Below, one piece after another: positions 15,208-21,826 of a stretch of 42,643 bases of DNA. A program made the position numbers and the translations under genes. How positions within the stretch are numbered: position 1 is the stretch's first letter; every line of letters begins with the position of its first letter. The notes below the pieces were generated by a model, which searched no databases, was not told where the DNA came from, and saw only the letters and a program-made list of their open reading frames with translations. This stretch comes from Candidatus Woesearchaeota archaeon. Lineage in GTDB: Archaea > Nanobdellota > Nanobdellia > Woesearchaeales > GW2011-AR4. The stretch covers positions 1 through 42,643 of the forward strand of contig JACOUX010000049.1 in assembly GCA_016177615.1 (NCBI GenBank). Reading direction: 5' to 3'.

Positions 15208-15957
15208 TCATTTCTTCGCCAGCTTCTGGAAAAACTCCATGACTTCAACAGGCAGAGCCATCACGACAGTATTAGATGCAGTCGGCCCTAATCCATCAAG
15301 TGTCTGCAATGTCCTTAATTGCATTGCGCCATGCGATTTTGCCATAACGCCTGCTGCTGCAGCAAGGTTTTTAGCGGCATCCCTGTCTCCCTCACTTTTA
15401 ATGACAACTGCCCTTTTTTCTCGTTCAGCAGCAGCCTGCCTTGACATTATTCTTTTCAAGTCATCAGGAACTTCAATGTCTTGCAATTTAATTACCTGCA
15501 CGTCCAATCCCCATTGGTCTGTTTCCTTGTCAACTATCTTCCTTATTTCATCGCCTATCTTCTGCCTTTCAACCAATATTGTATCTAGGGTCATGCCTCC
15601 AACAACATCTCTTAAGGCAGTCTGGGAATACTGCGCTATGGCATACTGGTAATCCTGGACTTTGATGACTGCATCATCTACCTTGCTGACCTTGAAGAAA
15701 ACAACTCCGTTGACATTTACAGGAACATTGTCCTTTGTCATGACCTGCTGCTTTTCTATGTCAATTGATCTTATTCTCATGTCCACGACAACCATCCTCT
15801 GGATTATCGGAACAACCAGATTAAACCCCGGGTTTCTTATTCCGGTGAATTTTCCCAATGTAAAGACTACTCCCTTTTCATACTGGTCAATAATCCTTAT
15901 AGAGCTGAAGATTACCAGCAGAACAAAAGCAATCAATATGTATAGCAGTATTGCCAT
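15208..15957 (-). CDS. Stomatin-like SPFH (band 7) membrane protein, slipin type
   Basis: A 249-residue membrane protein: one N-terminal helix (ILLYILIAFVLLVIFSSI), then an SPFH domain (QYEKGVVFTLGKFTG...NPGFNLVVP, with DNVPVNVNGVVFFKV) and a C-terminal helical segment (SRQAAAEREKRAVVIKSEGD) that oligomerises. It is the prokaryotic slipin form, which usually pairs with an NfeD gene; no NfeD is nearby. I start at the ATG at 15955-15957 because GGGGGTG (complement of 15964-15970) is six bases upstream. The in-frame ATG five codons earlier overlaps that element. A TATA-like AATTTAAATAAAG lies near 15984-15996. The role is probably membrane microdomain scaffolding. Confidence 0.9.
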   Translation of the reverse strand: MAILLYILIAFVLLVIFSSIRIIDQYEKGVVFTLGKFTGIRNPGFNLVVPIIQRMVVVDMRIRSIDIEKQQVMTKDNVPVNVNGVVFFKVSKVDDAVIKVQDYQYAIAQYSQTALRDVVGGMTLDTILVERQKIGDEIRKIVDKETDQWGLDVQVIKLQDIEVPDDLKRIMSRQAAAEREKRAVVIKSEGDRDAAKNLAAAAGVMAKSHGAMQLRTLQTLDGLGPTASNTVVMALPVEVMEFFQKLAKK

Positions 15958-16057
15958 GATAAACACCCCCATTAATTAGCTTTATTTAAATTATCAAACA
16001 CTATAAGTATTTAAAACTTTAGAAATTATCCAAAGAATTATATACTACCATGGTGGT

Positions 16058-16409
16058 ATGTTTAAAGTTGTTAATATGAAGATTTCCAATTCAATCATAT
16101 GCTTTTTACTTATGTTGTTGGTAATAGTCCCGCTTGTATTATCTGCCGGCAGCGGCGGCGGAAGTGTTCCAACAACATCTTGCACACAAGATACATAGAG
16201 CTGCAACTCATGGAATTCATGCCAAAAGGATGGAGCACAAACGAGGACTTGTTACTTAGTTAATGATTGCCCGAATGTTGAAACGCCAAAGCCAATTGAA
16301 AGTGCCTCCTGCACATATGTATCAGAAATATTGTCTTCATGATTCTTTCAGCGATTTTGAGTCTACAGACGGCCTTGATTTAGCCATGCAAGAACTGGAT
16401 TTAATTTAA
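16058..16409 (+). pseudogene. Broken secreted Cys/Trp-repeat protein gene
   Basis: The frame from ATG 16058 (or 16076) starts with a clear signal peptide (ICFLLMLLVIVPLVLSAGSGG), then SVPTTSCTQDT, an in-frame TAG (16196-16198), and SCNSWNSCQKDGAQTRTCYL. The cysteine repeat is the CxxxWxCxxWxxCxxxxQTRTC type common in archaeal surface proteins, and the TAG stands exactly where Trp is expected (TGG to TAG). After the TGA at 16340-16342 another frame continues with DSFSDFESTDGLDLAMQELD to TAA 16407, suggesting a frameshift as well. It is probably a dead gene. Confidence 0.65.
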
Positions 16410-16430
16410 TGAAAAATTGGAGGGGTAAAA

Positions 16431-16880
16431 ATGAGATTAAGCAATGTATCGGCTATCATGCTTGTTTTTGTGCTGGTTTTGTTAAGCAGCTGTGCACAAT
16501 ATGGGCAACAAACCCAAATTGCAACAACAAATCCTGCTTCTACTGCTTCGGCGACTTATGAAAGCAATCCAGCCAGCCAAGGGGCAGCTCAGAAAGGACA
16601 GCAAGCAGTCAAGGAATTCGAAATTATTGCAAAACAATTTCAATTTAACCCTGCAACAATCGAGGTCAACAAAGGCGACAAAGTGAGATTGATTGTTACG
16701 AGCATTGATGTGCCTCATGGCTTTTCAATCACGGAATATGGCATTAATGAAAGGCTCGATCCTGGAAAGCCAGTTACAATTGAATTCACAGCTGATAAGC
16801 AGGGGACTTTTACAGCATTTTGCTCAGTTTTATGCGGCTCAGGCCATCTCGGAATGAAAGGAGAATTAATAGTAAAGTAA
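16431..16880 (+). CDS. Lipoprotein with CuA-type cupredoxin domain
   Basis: A 149-residue exported protein: signal peptide ending in a lipobox (VLLSSC, Cys21), a Ser/Ala/Gln-rich linker to about residue 58, then a cupredoxin fold. The copper residues follow the CuA pattern: H96 (VPHGF), C131, C135, H139 and M142 in FCSVLCGSGHLGM (CxxxCxxxHxxM). The Glu usually between the cysteines is Val, but there the backbone carbonyl is the ligand. CuA sites carry electrons in cytochrome oxidase subunit II and N2O reductase. No oxidase gene is in the window, so it may be a stand-alone copper or electron-transfer protein. It is 46 bases before a flavoprotein gene on the same strand. Confidence 0.82.
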   Translation: MRLSNVSAIMLVFVLVLLSSCAQYGQQTQIATTNPASTASATYESNPASQGAAQKGQQAVKEFEIIAKQFQFNPATIEVNKGDKVRLIVTSIDVPHGFSITEYGINERLDPGKPVTIEFTADKQGTFTAFCSVLCGSGHLGMKGELIVK

Positions 16881-16926
16881 AGAGGTTTAGGAAAATTTAT
16901 ATTTACAGATGAAAAATTAAGCTCTA

Positions 16927-17850
16927 ATGGCAGAACAAACTTATGACACCATAATAATTGGAATGGGAATGGCTGGACTTTCTGCGGCTGTTTTCACAGC
17001 AAGAGCAAACATAAGAACCCTTGTAATTGGAAACCCCAAAGAATCCCAGCTTGCTTATGCTCAAGTTGTAGGAAATTATCTTGGAGCAGACGCCAAGAGC
17101 GGTATGGAAATTCTTGAGATGGGCAAAGAGCAAGTAGAGAAATACGGAGCAAAGACTTTGCTTATGGAGGTTGTCCACTTAAGAAAGAGTGATGACAACA
17201 CATTTCTTGTAAAAACATCAAATATGGATGAATTTAGGGCAAAAACCCTCATTATAGCAACCGGAGTAGTTTTTAGGCAGGCTGGCATAAAAGGCGAAAA
17301 GGAATTTCTTGGCAAAGGTGTTCATACATGTGTAGCTTGCGACGGCATCTTTTACAAAGGCAAGAAAGTTTTTGTAGTAGGAAATGGCAATCTTGCAGCA
17401 GAAGAATCCTTGCAGCTTCTCGCTTTTACAAAAAATCTTACCATACTTTCAAATGGAAAAGAATTTGAAATTGCAGAAAATTTGAAAGAGCGCCTTTCAA
17501 AAGAGGGAGTAAAGACAACAAAAGATAAAATTGCTGAAATAAAAGGGAATAAGTTTGTAAAAAGCGTCCTGATGAAAAACGGGCAGGAACTTCCAGTAGA
17601 TGGCATTTTTATGGCGATGGGGACTGCAACTGCATTGTTCTTTGCGCAATCACTTGCAATAACCACTGACAAAAATGGATTTATTGTTATAGATGGGGAA
17701 GGCAAAACTGACGTTAAGGGAGTTTATGCTGCTGGAGGCTGCACAGGCGGTTACGAGCAAATTGCAAAAAGCGCTGGAGAAGGATGTAAAGCAGGCATTT
17801 CCGTAATAAGGGAACTAAAAGGACTTACACGATATGCAGACCAGACTTAA
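16927..17850 (+). CDS. Thioredoxin-reductase-like flavoprotein with altered NADPH site
   Basis: A 307-residue member of the TrxR family with FAD loop GMGMAGLSA (12-20), redox cysteines in CVACDG (C135/C138), second nucleotide loop VGNGNLAAEES (about 151-161) and C-terminal GVYAAGGCTGGYEQ. It is odd in three ways. The FAD loop has Met for Pro. The HRRxx motif that binds the NADPH 2'-phosphate is absent (ILSNGKE instead). The family GD near the C-terminus is GG. It may use another electron donor, such as ferredoxin or NADH. No thioredoxin gene adjoins it; the upstream neighbour is the CuA lipoprotein. Confidence 0.82.
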   Translation: MAEQTYDTIIIGMGMAGLSAAVFTARANIRTLVIGNPKESQLAYAQVVGNYLGADAKSGMEILEMGKEQVEKYGAKTLLMEVVHLRKSDDNTFLVKTSNMDEFRAKTLIIATGVVFRQAGIKGEKEFLGKGVHTCVACDGIFYKGKKVFVVGNGNLAAEESLQLLAFTKNLTILSNGKEFEIAENLKERLSKEGVKTTKDKIAEIKGNKFVKSVLMKNGQELPVDGIFMAMGTATALFFAQSLAITTDKNGFIVIDGEGKTDVKGVYAAGGCTGGYEQIAKSAGEGCKAGISVIRELKGLTRYADQT

Positions 17851-17896
17851 GTACAAGAAATGGTTTTAATAATTTATTTTTAACCAGAAATTATAA

Positions 17897-17997
17897 TAGC
17901 CCCGGGCAGATTCGAACTGCCGTCTCAGCCTCCAAAGGGCTGAATGATTGACCGCTACATTCCGCAGAATTACTTTAAATAATTCTTCCACGGGGCT
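17897..17997 (-). tRNA. tRNA-Gln (UUG) with an intron near the D arm
   Basis: On the minus strand the acceptor AGCCCCG/CGGGGCT, T arm GGCAG-TTCGAAT-CTGCC and anticodon arm CAGCC-CTTTGGA-GGCTG (anticodon TTG) form a normal tRNA-Gln. Between AGCCCCGTG and ATGTAGCGGTCAATC there are about 28 extra bases (roughly 17961-17988). These fold into AGAATTA-TTTAAAG-TAATTCT. Removing them gives a 73-base tRNA with the usual archaeal Gln D arm. This is a non-canonical intron position; most archaeal tRNA introns lie at 37/38. The 3' CCA is not encoded. Confidence 0.85.
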
Positions 17998-18054
17998 GTA
18001 AACTACGAATCCGCCGAAGCATTCAGAAAGATTAAAGCGTCTTATTTAAATTTA

Positions 18055-18141
18055 TAGGAAATAACTTTAATTTACGGATATATTTGTTATTTCCTAATAA
18101 GCAAATCACAATAAAAAAATACGATATTAGTGTGATTTGCT
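18055..18141. repeat. Two tandem palindromes of equal geometry
   Basis: The first has 11-base arms TAGGAAATAAC (18055-18065) and GTTATTTCCTA (18086-18096) around a 20-base spacer. The second has 11-base arms AGCAAATCACA (18100-18110) and TGTGATTTGCT (18131-18141), also around 20 bases. They are three bases apart. The arms are unrelated to each other. Both spacers contain a TACG...ATAT core. They lie between the tRNA-Gln promoter and the 3' end of the gene at 18166. Confidence 0.75.
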
Positions 18142-18165
18142 ATAATGATTTATAGTTTTTACTTC

Positions 18166-18621
18166 CTATTTAGAGCCATCTGCTTCCCTTACAAGAACAG
18201 GATTGGAGTTATACTGTTTCCATTTAAGCTCCTCAAATATTCTTTGAATAGCCAACCTTCTTGGCTCATCGCTTTTAGTTGTAATAAAGACGTCGTTAAC
18301 AATATCACAAGTCCATATCACACCGGGCCAAGCGTCTGGAAAATCTATGTTAGCAATTAATCCATCTCCATTTTGTGCAAATTCCACATTGCATATGTGC
18401 CTTGAATTATCGTAATTCACCTTAAAAGTGTGATCGAAGTTTTGGCTCCGGTATACATCAAAAGCATTCATGGCACCGATCAATTCAGGATTAAATTCTT
18501 TCACATCGTAAATTTCAGCAAATGCCAAAGCAACCACTCTTCCCAAGTCGCTTGCCATCCTCCTTGCAGTTTCTCCTGTCAGATTTTGGGAGGGAACACA
18601 AAATTTGTAATCAACCATCAT
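18166..18621 (-). CDS. Hypothetical soluble protein
   Basis: A 151-residue protein I do not recognise. It mixes strands and helices, has no signal peptide or membrane segment, and contains three cysteines (C8, and those in HICNVEF and WTCDIV) without a CxxC. Trp/Phe-rich segments (NIDFPDAWPGVIWTCDIV, then FEELKWKQYN) suggest a compact fold. A TATA-like ATTTAAATAAGG on the minus strand (about 18638-18649) lies about 25 bases before the ATG, so the transcript is probably leaderless. A second ATG directly follows the first. Confidence 0.6.
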   Translation of the reverse strand: MMVDYKFCVPSQNLTGETARRMASDLGRVVALAFAEIYDVKEFNPELIGAMNAFDVYRSQNFDHTFKVNYDNSRHICNVEFAQNGDGLIANIDFPDAWPGVIWTCDIVNDVFITTKSDEPRRLAIQRIFEELKWKQYNSNPVLVREADGSK

Positions 18622-18736
18622 TATCTTCAGATTAAATCCTTATTTAAATTCCTTCCGACACATATGCTTAAATTCCTTAAAAAATGACAAATCCGACAAA
18701 AATCTTTATAAATTGACATATATTTCTGCCAGCGGC

Positions 18737-19321
18737 ATGAAGAAAAGCATAAACGAGTTTGTCTGGAAATTCATTGACACGGACTTGTCCATAAAGAAGG
18801 ATCTTGGAAGAAAGATTGTGAACATAAGGAAGCTTGCAAAGCATATTCTTTCATCGCAAAAGCTGGACACAAGCCTTGATGCGGTCATCAGCGCAATAAG
18901 GAGGTACAATGCAGACATCTCAAAAAAAGAGGAAACTCATTCCGTACATAGCGTGATCAAGCAGGCAAAAGTCTCGATAAAGACAAAAATGTCATCATTG
19001 CTGCTGAAAAGGACAGATTTCGTGAAGACAAAGCTTGGCAGGCCAGACAAGCTGATGGACTTCCAAGGCCATGATATAATCCGGGTTTTGGAAGGGTCTC
19101 AAGCGCTTACCATAGTCTTTGACCAGAAAAATTTTGAAAAGATAAAATCAGCATTTCCAAAAGAAATGATACTCGAAGAAAACAAGAAAGTAGGAATGAT
19201 TGAGATAGAATATCCAAGCATTATTGATGCCCTGATATCTTCCAATGAGCATATACTGATTATTGATGAAGACAAGCTGATTAAGGCGTTTGACTTGATT
19301 TATAATTTGTGCAAGAGTTAA
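18737..19321 (+). CDS. Conserved archaeal protein, possible regulator
   Basis: I start at ATG 18737 because the TATA box CTTTATAAA (18703-18711) is about 26 bases upstream, which fits a leaderless message; the product is 194 residues. The N-terminal 55 residues are helical with the pattern NIRKLAKHILSSQKLDTSLDAVISAIRRY, which resembles a winged-helix-like segment seen at the start of archaeal regulatory proteins. The rest has beta-alpha alternation (ALTIVFDQKNFEKI, then VGMIEIEYPSII), possibly ACT-like. No exact family assigned. It converges on the gene at 19333. Confidence 0.6.
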   Translation: MKKSINEFVWKFIDTDLSIKKDLGRKIVNIRKLAKHILSSQKLDTSLDAVISAIRRYNADISKKEETHSVHSVIKQAKVSIKTKMSSLLLKRTDFVKTKLGRPDKLMDFQGHDIIRVLEGSQALTIVFDQKNFEKIKSAFPKEMILEENKKVGMIEIEYPSIIDALISSNEHILIIDEDKLIKAFDLIYNLCKS

Positions 19322-19332
19322 TGGCAAAAGTT

Positions 19333-19740
19333 TTAATGGGGAGCAGCATTAGTGGCATCAGCCTGTGATTGTATATACTCACTCAACATTTGACCAAATT
19401 GCCTTGCATATATCAAATTCTCATGAGCAAATTTACTCGCTTTAGATTCTTTAGGTAAAACAGCAAAAAGACGATTCAATCTTTCTACAATTTGTCCAAA
19501 TTCACGAGCATCAGAATGTAATAATTCAAATTTTCCTTCATATCTGCTTGCTAAGGTCCTATCCTTATGACCGAGGACGAGTTCGTGTGCCATATAACAA
19601 AATTGTACTGTGGAAAAAATTTCATCGAGCACTCCTTGGTTAATTTTTACAATATCATCAGTAAATGCTCTAGATATTTTATCTAATTCTGCAGATATTC
19701 TTTTTTCAAGCTCCAATGCTGATTCTTCTAGTGTTGGCAT
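19333..19740 (-). CDS. Hypothetical helical protein
   Basis: A 135-residue soluble protein starting MPTLEESALELEKRISAELD, predominantly alpha-helical (KISRAFTDDIVKINQGVLDE, then LNRLFAVLPKESKASKFAHE), with an Ala-rich end. No family recognised. The frame is open for 63 more codons upstream, but those overlap dphB on the same strand and include no good start, so I take ATG 19738-19740. A TATA-like stretch (TTTTTTATATG read on the minus strand near 19825) could drive it. It follows dphB by 100 bases. Confidence 0.5.
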   Translation of the reverse strand: MPTLEESALELEKRISAELDKISRAFTDDIVKINQGVLDEIFSTVQFCYMAHELVLGHKDRTLASRYEGKFELLHSDAREFGQIVERLNRLFAVLPKESKASKFAHENLIYARQFGQMLSEYIQSQADATNAAPH

Positions 19741-19840
19741 TTTATTATACTGCTGTAGGAATTCAGATTCATTTAAAAATCTTTTGTCCCTGTAAAGTTG
19801 TAAGCCATTTGTAAAAATTACATATAAAAAATTAAAAAAC

Positions 19841-20596
19841 CTAGAATCTCCACAAACTAAGTGCCTCTTCCTCCATGAAATGCATTTTGCCCGGAACAAT
19901 AAGGCAATGTACCGGCTTTCCAAAATCAAATTTCAGCAAATCCTTCGCGCTTCCTGACTTTATAATCTGATTTTCGCTTCCTATCCTTGCGCATCCGACA
20001 CATAAAGTTTTTTCAGAAAATAATTTTTCATTTCTTTTTAATTCAACTTTTAATAAATATCTGATTGCGTCATTGACTGTCATAAATTTTTCTTCTTCCG
20101 GATTCAAATCCAGCAAAAACAGCGTATGCAACCCTAAGCTTAAATTCCCTTTTAGGGCATCATAAGGGGCTTCAACATTCTCGTTTTCAAAAGGAATGCT
20201 TGTTGTCTTGCCGAATTTATACAGCTGCAGCCCGGTTATTCCAATGGCATTCATTATTGAGGCATTGTGAATTACGCTGCACTTAATTCCCTTTTTTTTG
20301 GCCCTCAGATATAAGTCAATATGGGTAGTGGCGGCAAATGGATCGCCAATCACAAGAAAAGCAACATTTTTAGTTTTAGAATCATTTATTATTTCATTTT
20401 CATCCGATTCAACCACGTTCCTGTTAGCTAAAATTATCTTTTTATTGTAGAACTTTTCCAAATCTGATTTTGTGCAGCTTAAGACAGAAGTGTAATTCTC
20501 CAAATAAACCAGATCGCACTTCTTAACAGCTTCTAGGCCATTAATTGTTATGTCTTTTTCGCTGTTTAATCCCAAACCGATGAAGTAGAGTGGCAT
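19841..20596 (-). CDS. dphB: Diphthine synthase
   Basis: DphB (Dph5) methylates the precursor of diphthamide, the modified His of elongation factor aEF2, using S-adenosylmethionine. The start MPLYFIGLGLNSEKDIT, the SAM-binding VIGDPFAATTH at about 82-92, and the later ITGLQLYKFGKTTSIPF are diagnostic, as is the end IVPGKMHFMEEEAL. At 251 residues it is normal. Its first 30 bases are repeated at 21128-21157 next to the HAD gene, with a toxin-antitoxin pair between. So the gene has probably lost its original operon promoter and now uses the short gap shared with the antitoxin. Confidence 0.94.
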   Translation of the reverse strand: MPLYFIGLGLNSEKDITINGLEAVKKCDLVYLENYTSVLSCTKSDLEKFYNKKIILANRNVVESDENEIINDSKTKNVAFLVIGDPFAATTHIDLYLRAKKKGIKCSVIHNASIMNAIGITGLQLYKFGKTTSIPFENENVEAPYDALKGNLSLGLHTLFLLDLNPEEEKFMTVNDAIRYLLKVELKRNEKLFSEKTLCVGCARIGSENQIIKSGSAKDLLKFDFGKPVHCLIVPGKMHFMEEEALSLWRF

Positions 20597-20597
20597 T
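20568..20597. repeat. 30-bp direct repeat, copy 1 (start of dphB)
   Basis: This covers the dphB start codon and first nine codons and matches 21128-21157 at 29 of 30 bases. The one difference, T/C at 20591 versus 21151, is silent in the third codon (CCA versus CCG). Confidence 0.85.
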
Positions 20598-20655
20598 ACT
20601 TAAGGGATTTTATAGAAACATTTAAATATTGCTGTTGAGAAAGAGGCATATAAAA

Positions 20656-20847
20656 ATGGCACAAGTTACACTAGAACAAATTAACAGAAATCTGATAGAT
20701 TTAAAGAAAGACGTAGCGGAACTTAAAGAATACATGCGTGAAGATTATGAGTTAACTGATGATGTTCAAAAAGAGATTGAAGAAGCTAAGAATACTTCTC
20801 GTTCTGAATTTATAAAACTGGAAGAGCTAAAAAGAAAATTAGCTTGA
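20656..20847 (+). CDS. Antitoxin-like coiled-coil protein
   Basis: A 63-residue acidic helical protein (LEQINRNLIDLKKDVAELKE, then DDVQKEIEEAKNTSRSEFIK) that ends two bases before a RelE-type toxin gene. The size, charge and partner identify it as the antitoxin; the sequence resembles the short helical antitoxins of archaeal RelE/ParE pairs. I start at ATG 20656 rather than the TTG nine codons upstream. AGAGG lies eleven bases before it. It shares a 59-base divergent gap with dphB, which contains ACATTTAAATATT on this strand. Confidence 0.72.
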   Translation: MAQVTLEQINRNLIDLKKDVAELKEYMREDYELTDDVQKEIEEAKNTSRSEFIKLEELKRKLA

Positions 20848-20849
20848 AG

Positions 20850-21107
20850 ATGTCTTTTGAAATTATTGTTCATCCGAAAGCAGCCAAAATACTGGAAAAA
20901 CTGCCAAAAATTATTTCTGATAGAATAATAAGAAAACTGGAAGAAGTCAAAGAAGATCCGCGAAGATACGCTGAAAAGCTCGTAGAAAGTGATGATTATA
21001 AAATAAGGGCAGGGGATTATAGAATCTTTGTTGGAGTAACCCATAATCCGGATACTTTAGAAGTTTATTCAATCAAACACAGAAAGGAAGCTTACAAAAG
21101 ACATTGA
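20850..21107 (+). CDS. RelE/ParE-family toxin
   Basis: An 85-residue basic protein with the RelE/ParE fold: FEIIVHPKAAKILEKLPKII at the start, DDYKIRAGDYRIFVGV at about 49-64 (the conserved RxGDYR), and VYSIKHRKEAYKR at the end with the typical HR...Y. RelE members cut mRNA on the ribosome and ParE members poison gyrase; which applies is not clear. It follows its antitoxin by two bases. The pair sits between two copies of the dphB start and looks like an inserted cassette. Confidence 0.85.
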   Translation: MSFEIIVHPKAAKILEKLPKIISDRIIRKLEEVKEDPRRYAEKLVESDDYKIRAGDYRIFVGVTHNPDTLEVYSIKHRKEAYKRH

Positions 21108-21127
21108 ATTTTTGAGCATTATTATCC

Positions 21128-21157
21128 AATCCCAAACCGATGAAGTAGAGCGGCATT
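21128..21157. repeat. 30-bp direct repeat, copy 2 (vestigial dphB start)
   Basis: On the minus strand the HAD gene stop TAA is followed by A and then ATGCCGCTCTACTTCATCGG, which encodes MPLYFIGLGL as in dphB, after which the reading is lost. It matches 20568-20597 at 29 of 30 bases. Confidence 0.85.
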
Positions 21158-21826
21158 TTATCTTATAACTTTTAAAACCTCATCTAATTTATAAATCTCA
21201 AATCTTGGCTCTGGAATTTCTGCATTCCGTTTTTCATTTAATCTATTAATCCAGCACACAACAAGACCTGCATTGCTTGCACCTTTAACATCCATCTGCG
21301 AGCTTGCTATATGTAGGACATTTTCAGGATTATATCCAAACGATTTTATTGCAAACTGATAAATTTTTGGATTTGGTTTTGTTGCTTTTACCTCATCAGA
21401 AATAAAAATATAATCAAACTTGATAGGTATTTTAGCTAAACAAATATCAAGCAAATCCCTGGAAGAATTGGAGCAGATAGCTAATTTGTATTTTATTTTT
21501 AATTTATTTAAAGTTGGAATAACTTCTGGAAACGGATCAATTACTTTCCATTTATCAAAAAGAAGCTCTTGATAGTCACCATTTTGGATATTGTATTTTT
21601 TACAAATTTGTAATAATGCCGACTTAATACAGTCCTTGAATGGCACAAACCCGTTTTCTTCAATCAGCTGTCTTTGGATTTTCCTCCATTCTAATGTGAA
21701 GCCAAGAGGAGATATTTTAAGTTTATTTGATTGTGTTATCGTTTGAGAAATTTCTTGCCATAATCTAAGCCAATCAACCAAAGTTCCATAAAAGTCAAAA
21801 TTAATTGCCTTAATGTTCATTTTCAT
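21158..21826 (-). CDS. HAD-superfamily hydrolase, haloacid-dehalogenase type
   Basis: A 222-residue HAD hydrolase. Motif I is DFYGTLVD (nucleophile D11), motif II CSNSSRD, motif III KATKPNPKIY, and motif IV is ASSQMDVKGASNAG. The DFYGTLVD form is typical of the haloacid-dehalogenase-like branch, but most such proteins are phosphatases, so substrate is unknown. Its stop overlaps the vestigial dphB start (TAA-A-ATG), so it was probably followed directly by dphB before the toxin-antitoxin pair intervened. ATTTAAAAC on the minus strand near 21845-21854 is a possible promoter. Confidence 0.85.
   Translation of the reverse strand: MKMNIKAINFDFYGTLVDWLRLWQEISQTITQSNKLKISPLGFTLEWRKIQRQLIEENGFVPFKDCIKSALLQICKKYNIQNGDYQELLFDKWKVIDPFPEVIPTLNKLKIKYKLAICSNSSRDLLDICLAKIPIKFDYIFISDEVKATKPNPKIYQFAIKSFGYNPENVLHIASSQMDVKGASNAGLVVCWINRLNEKRNAEIPEPRFEIYKLDEVLKVIR

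Noticed and set aside
16196-16198. UAG read as pyrrolysine in the secreted Cys-repeat protein
   Set aside because: UAG is an ordinary stop elsewhere in the window (rps27ae and the gene ending 27629), the position is a Trp in the repeat family, and a frameshift follows.
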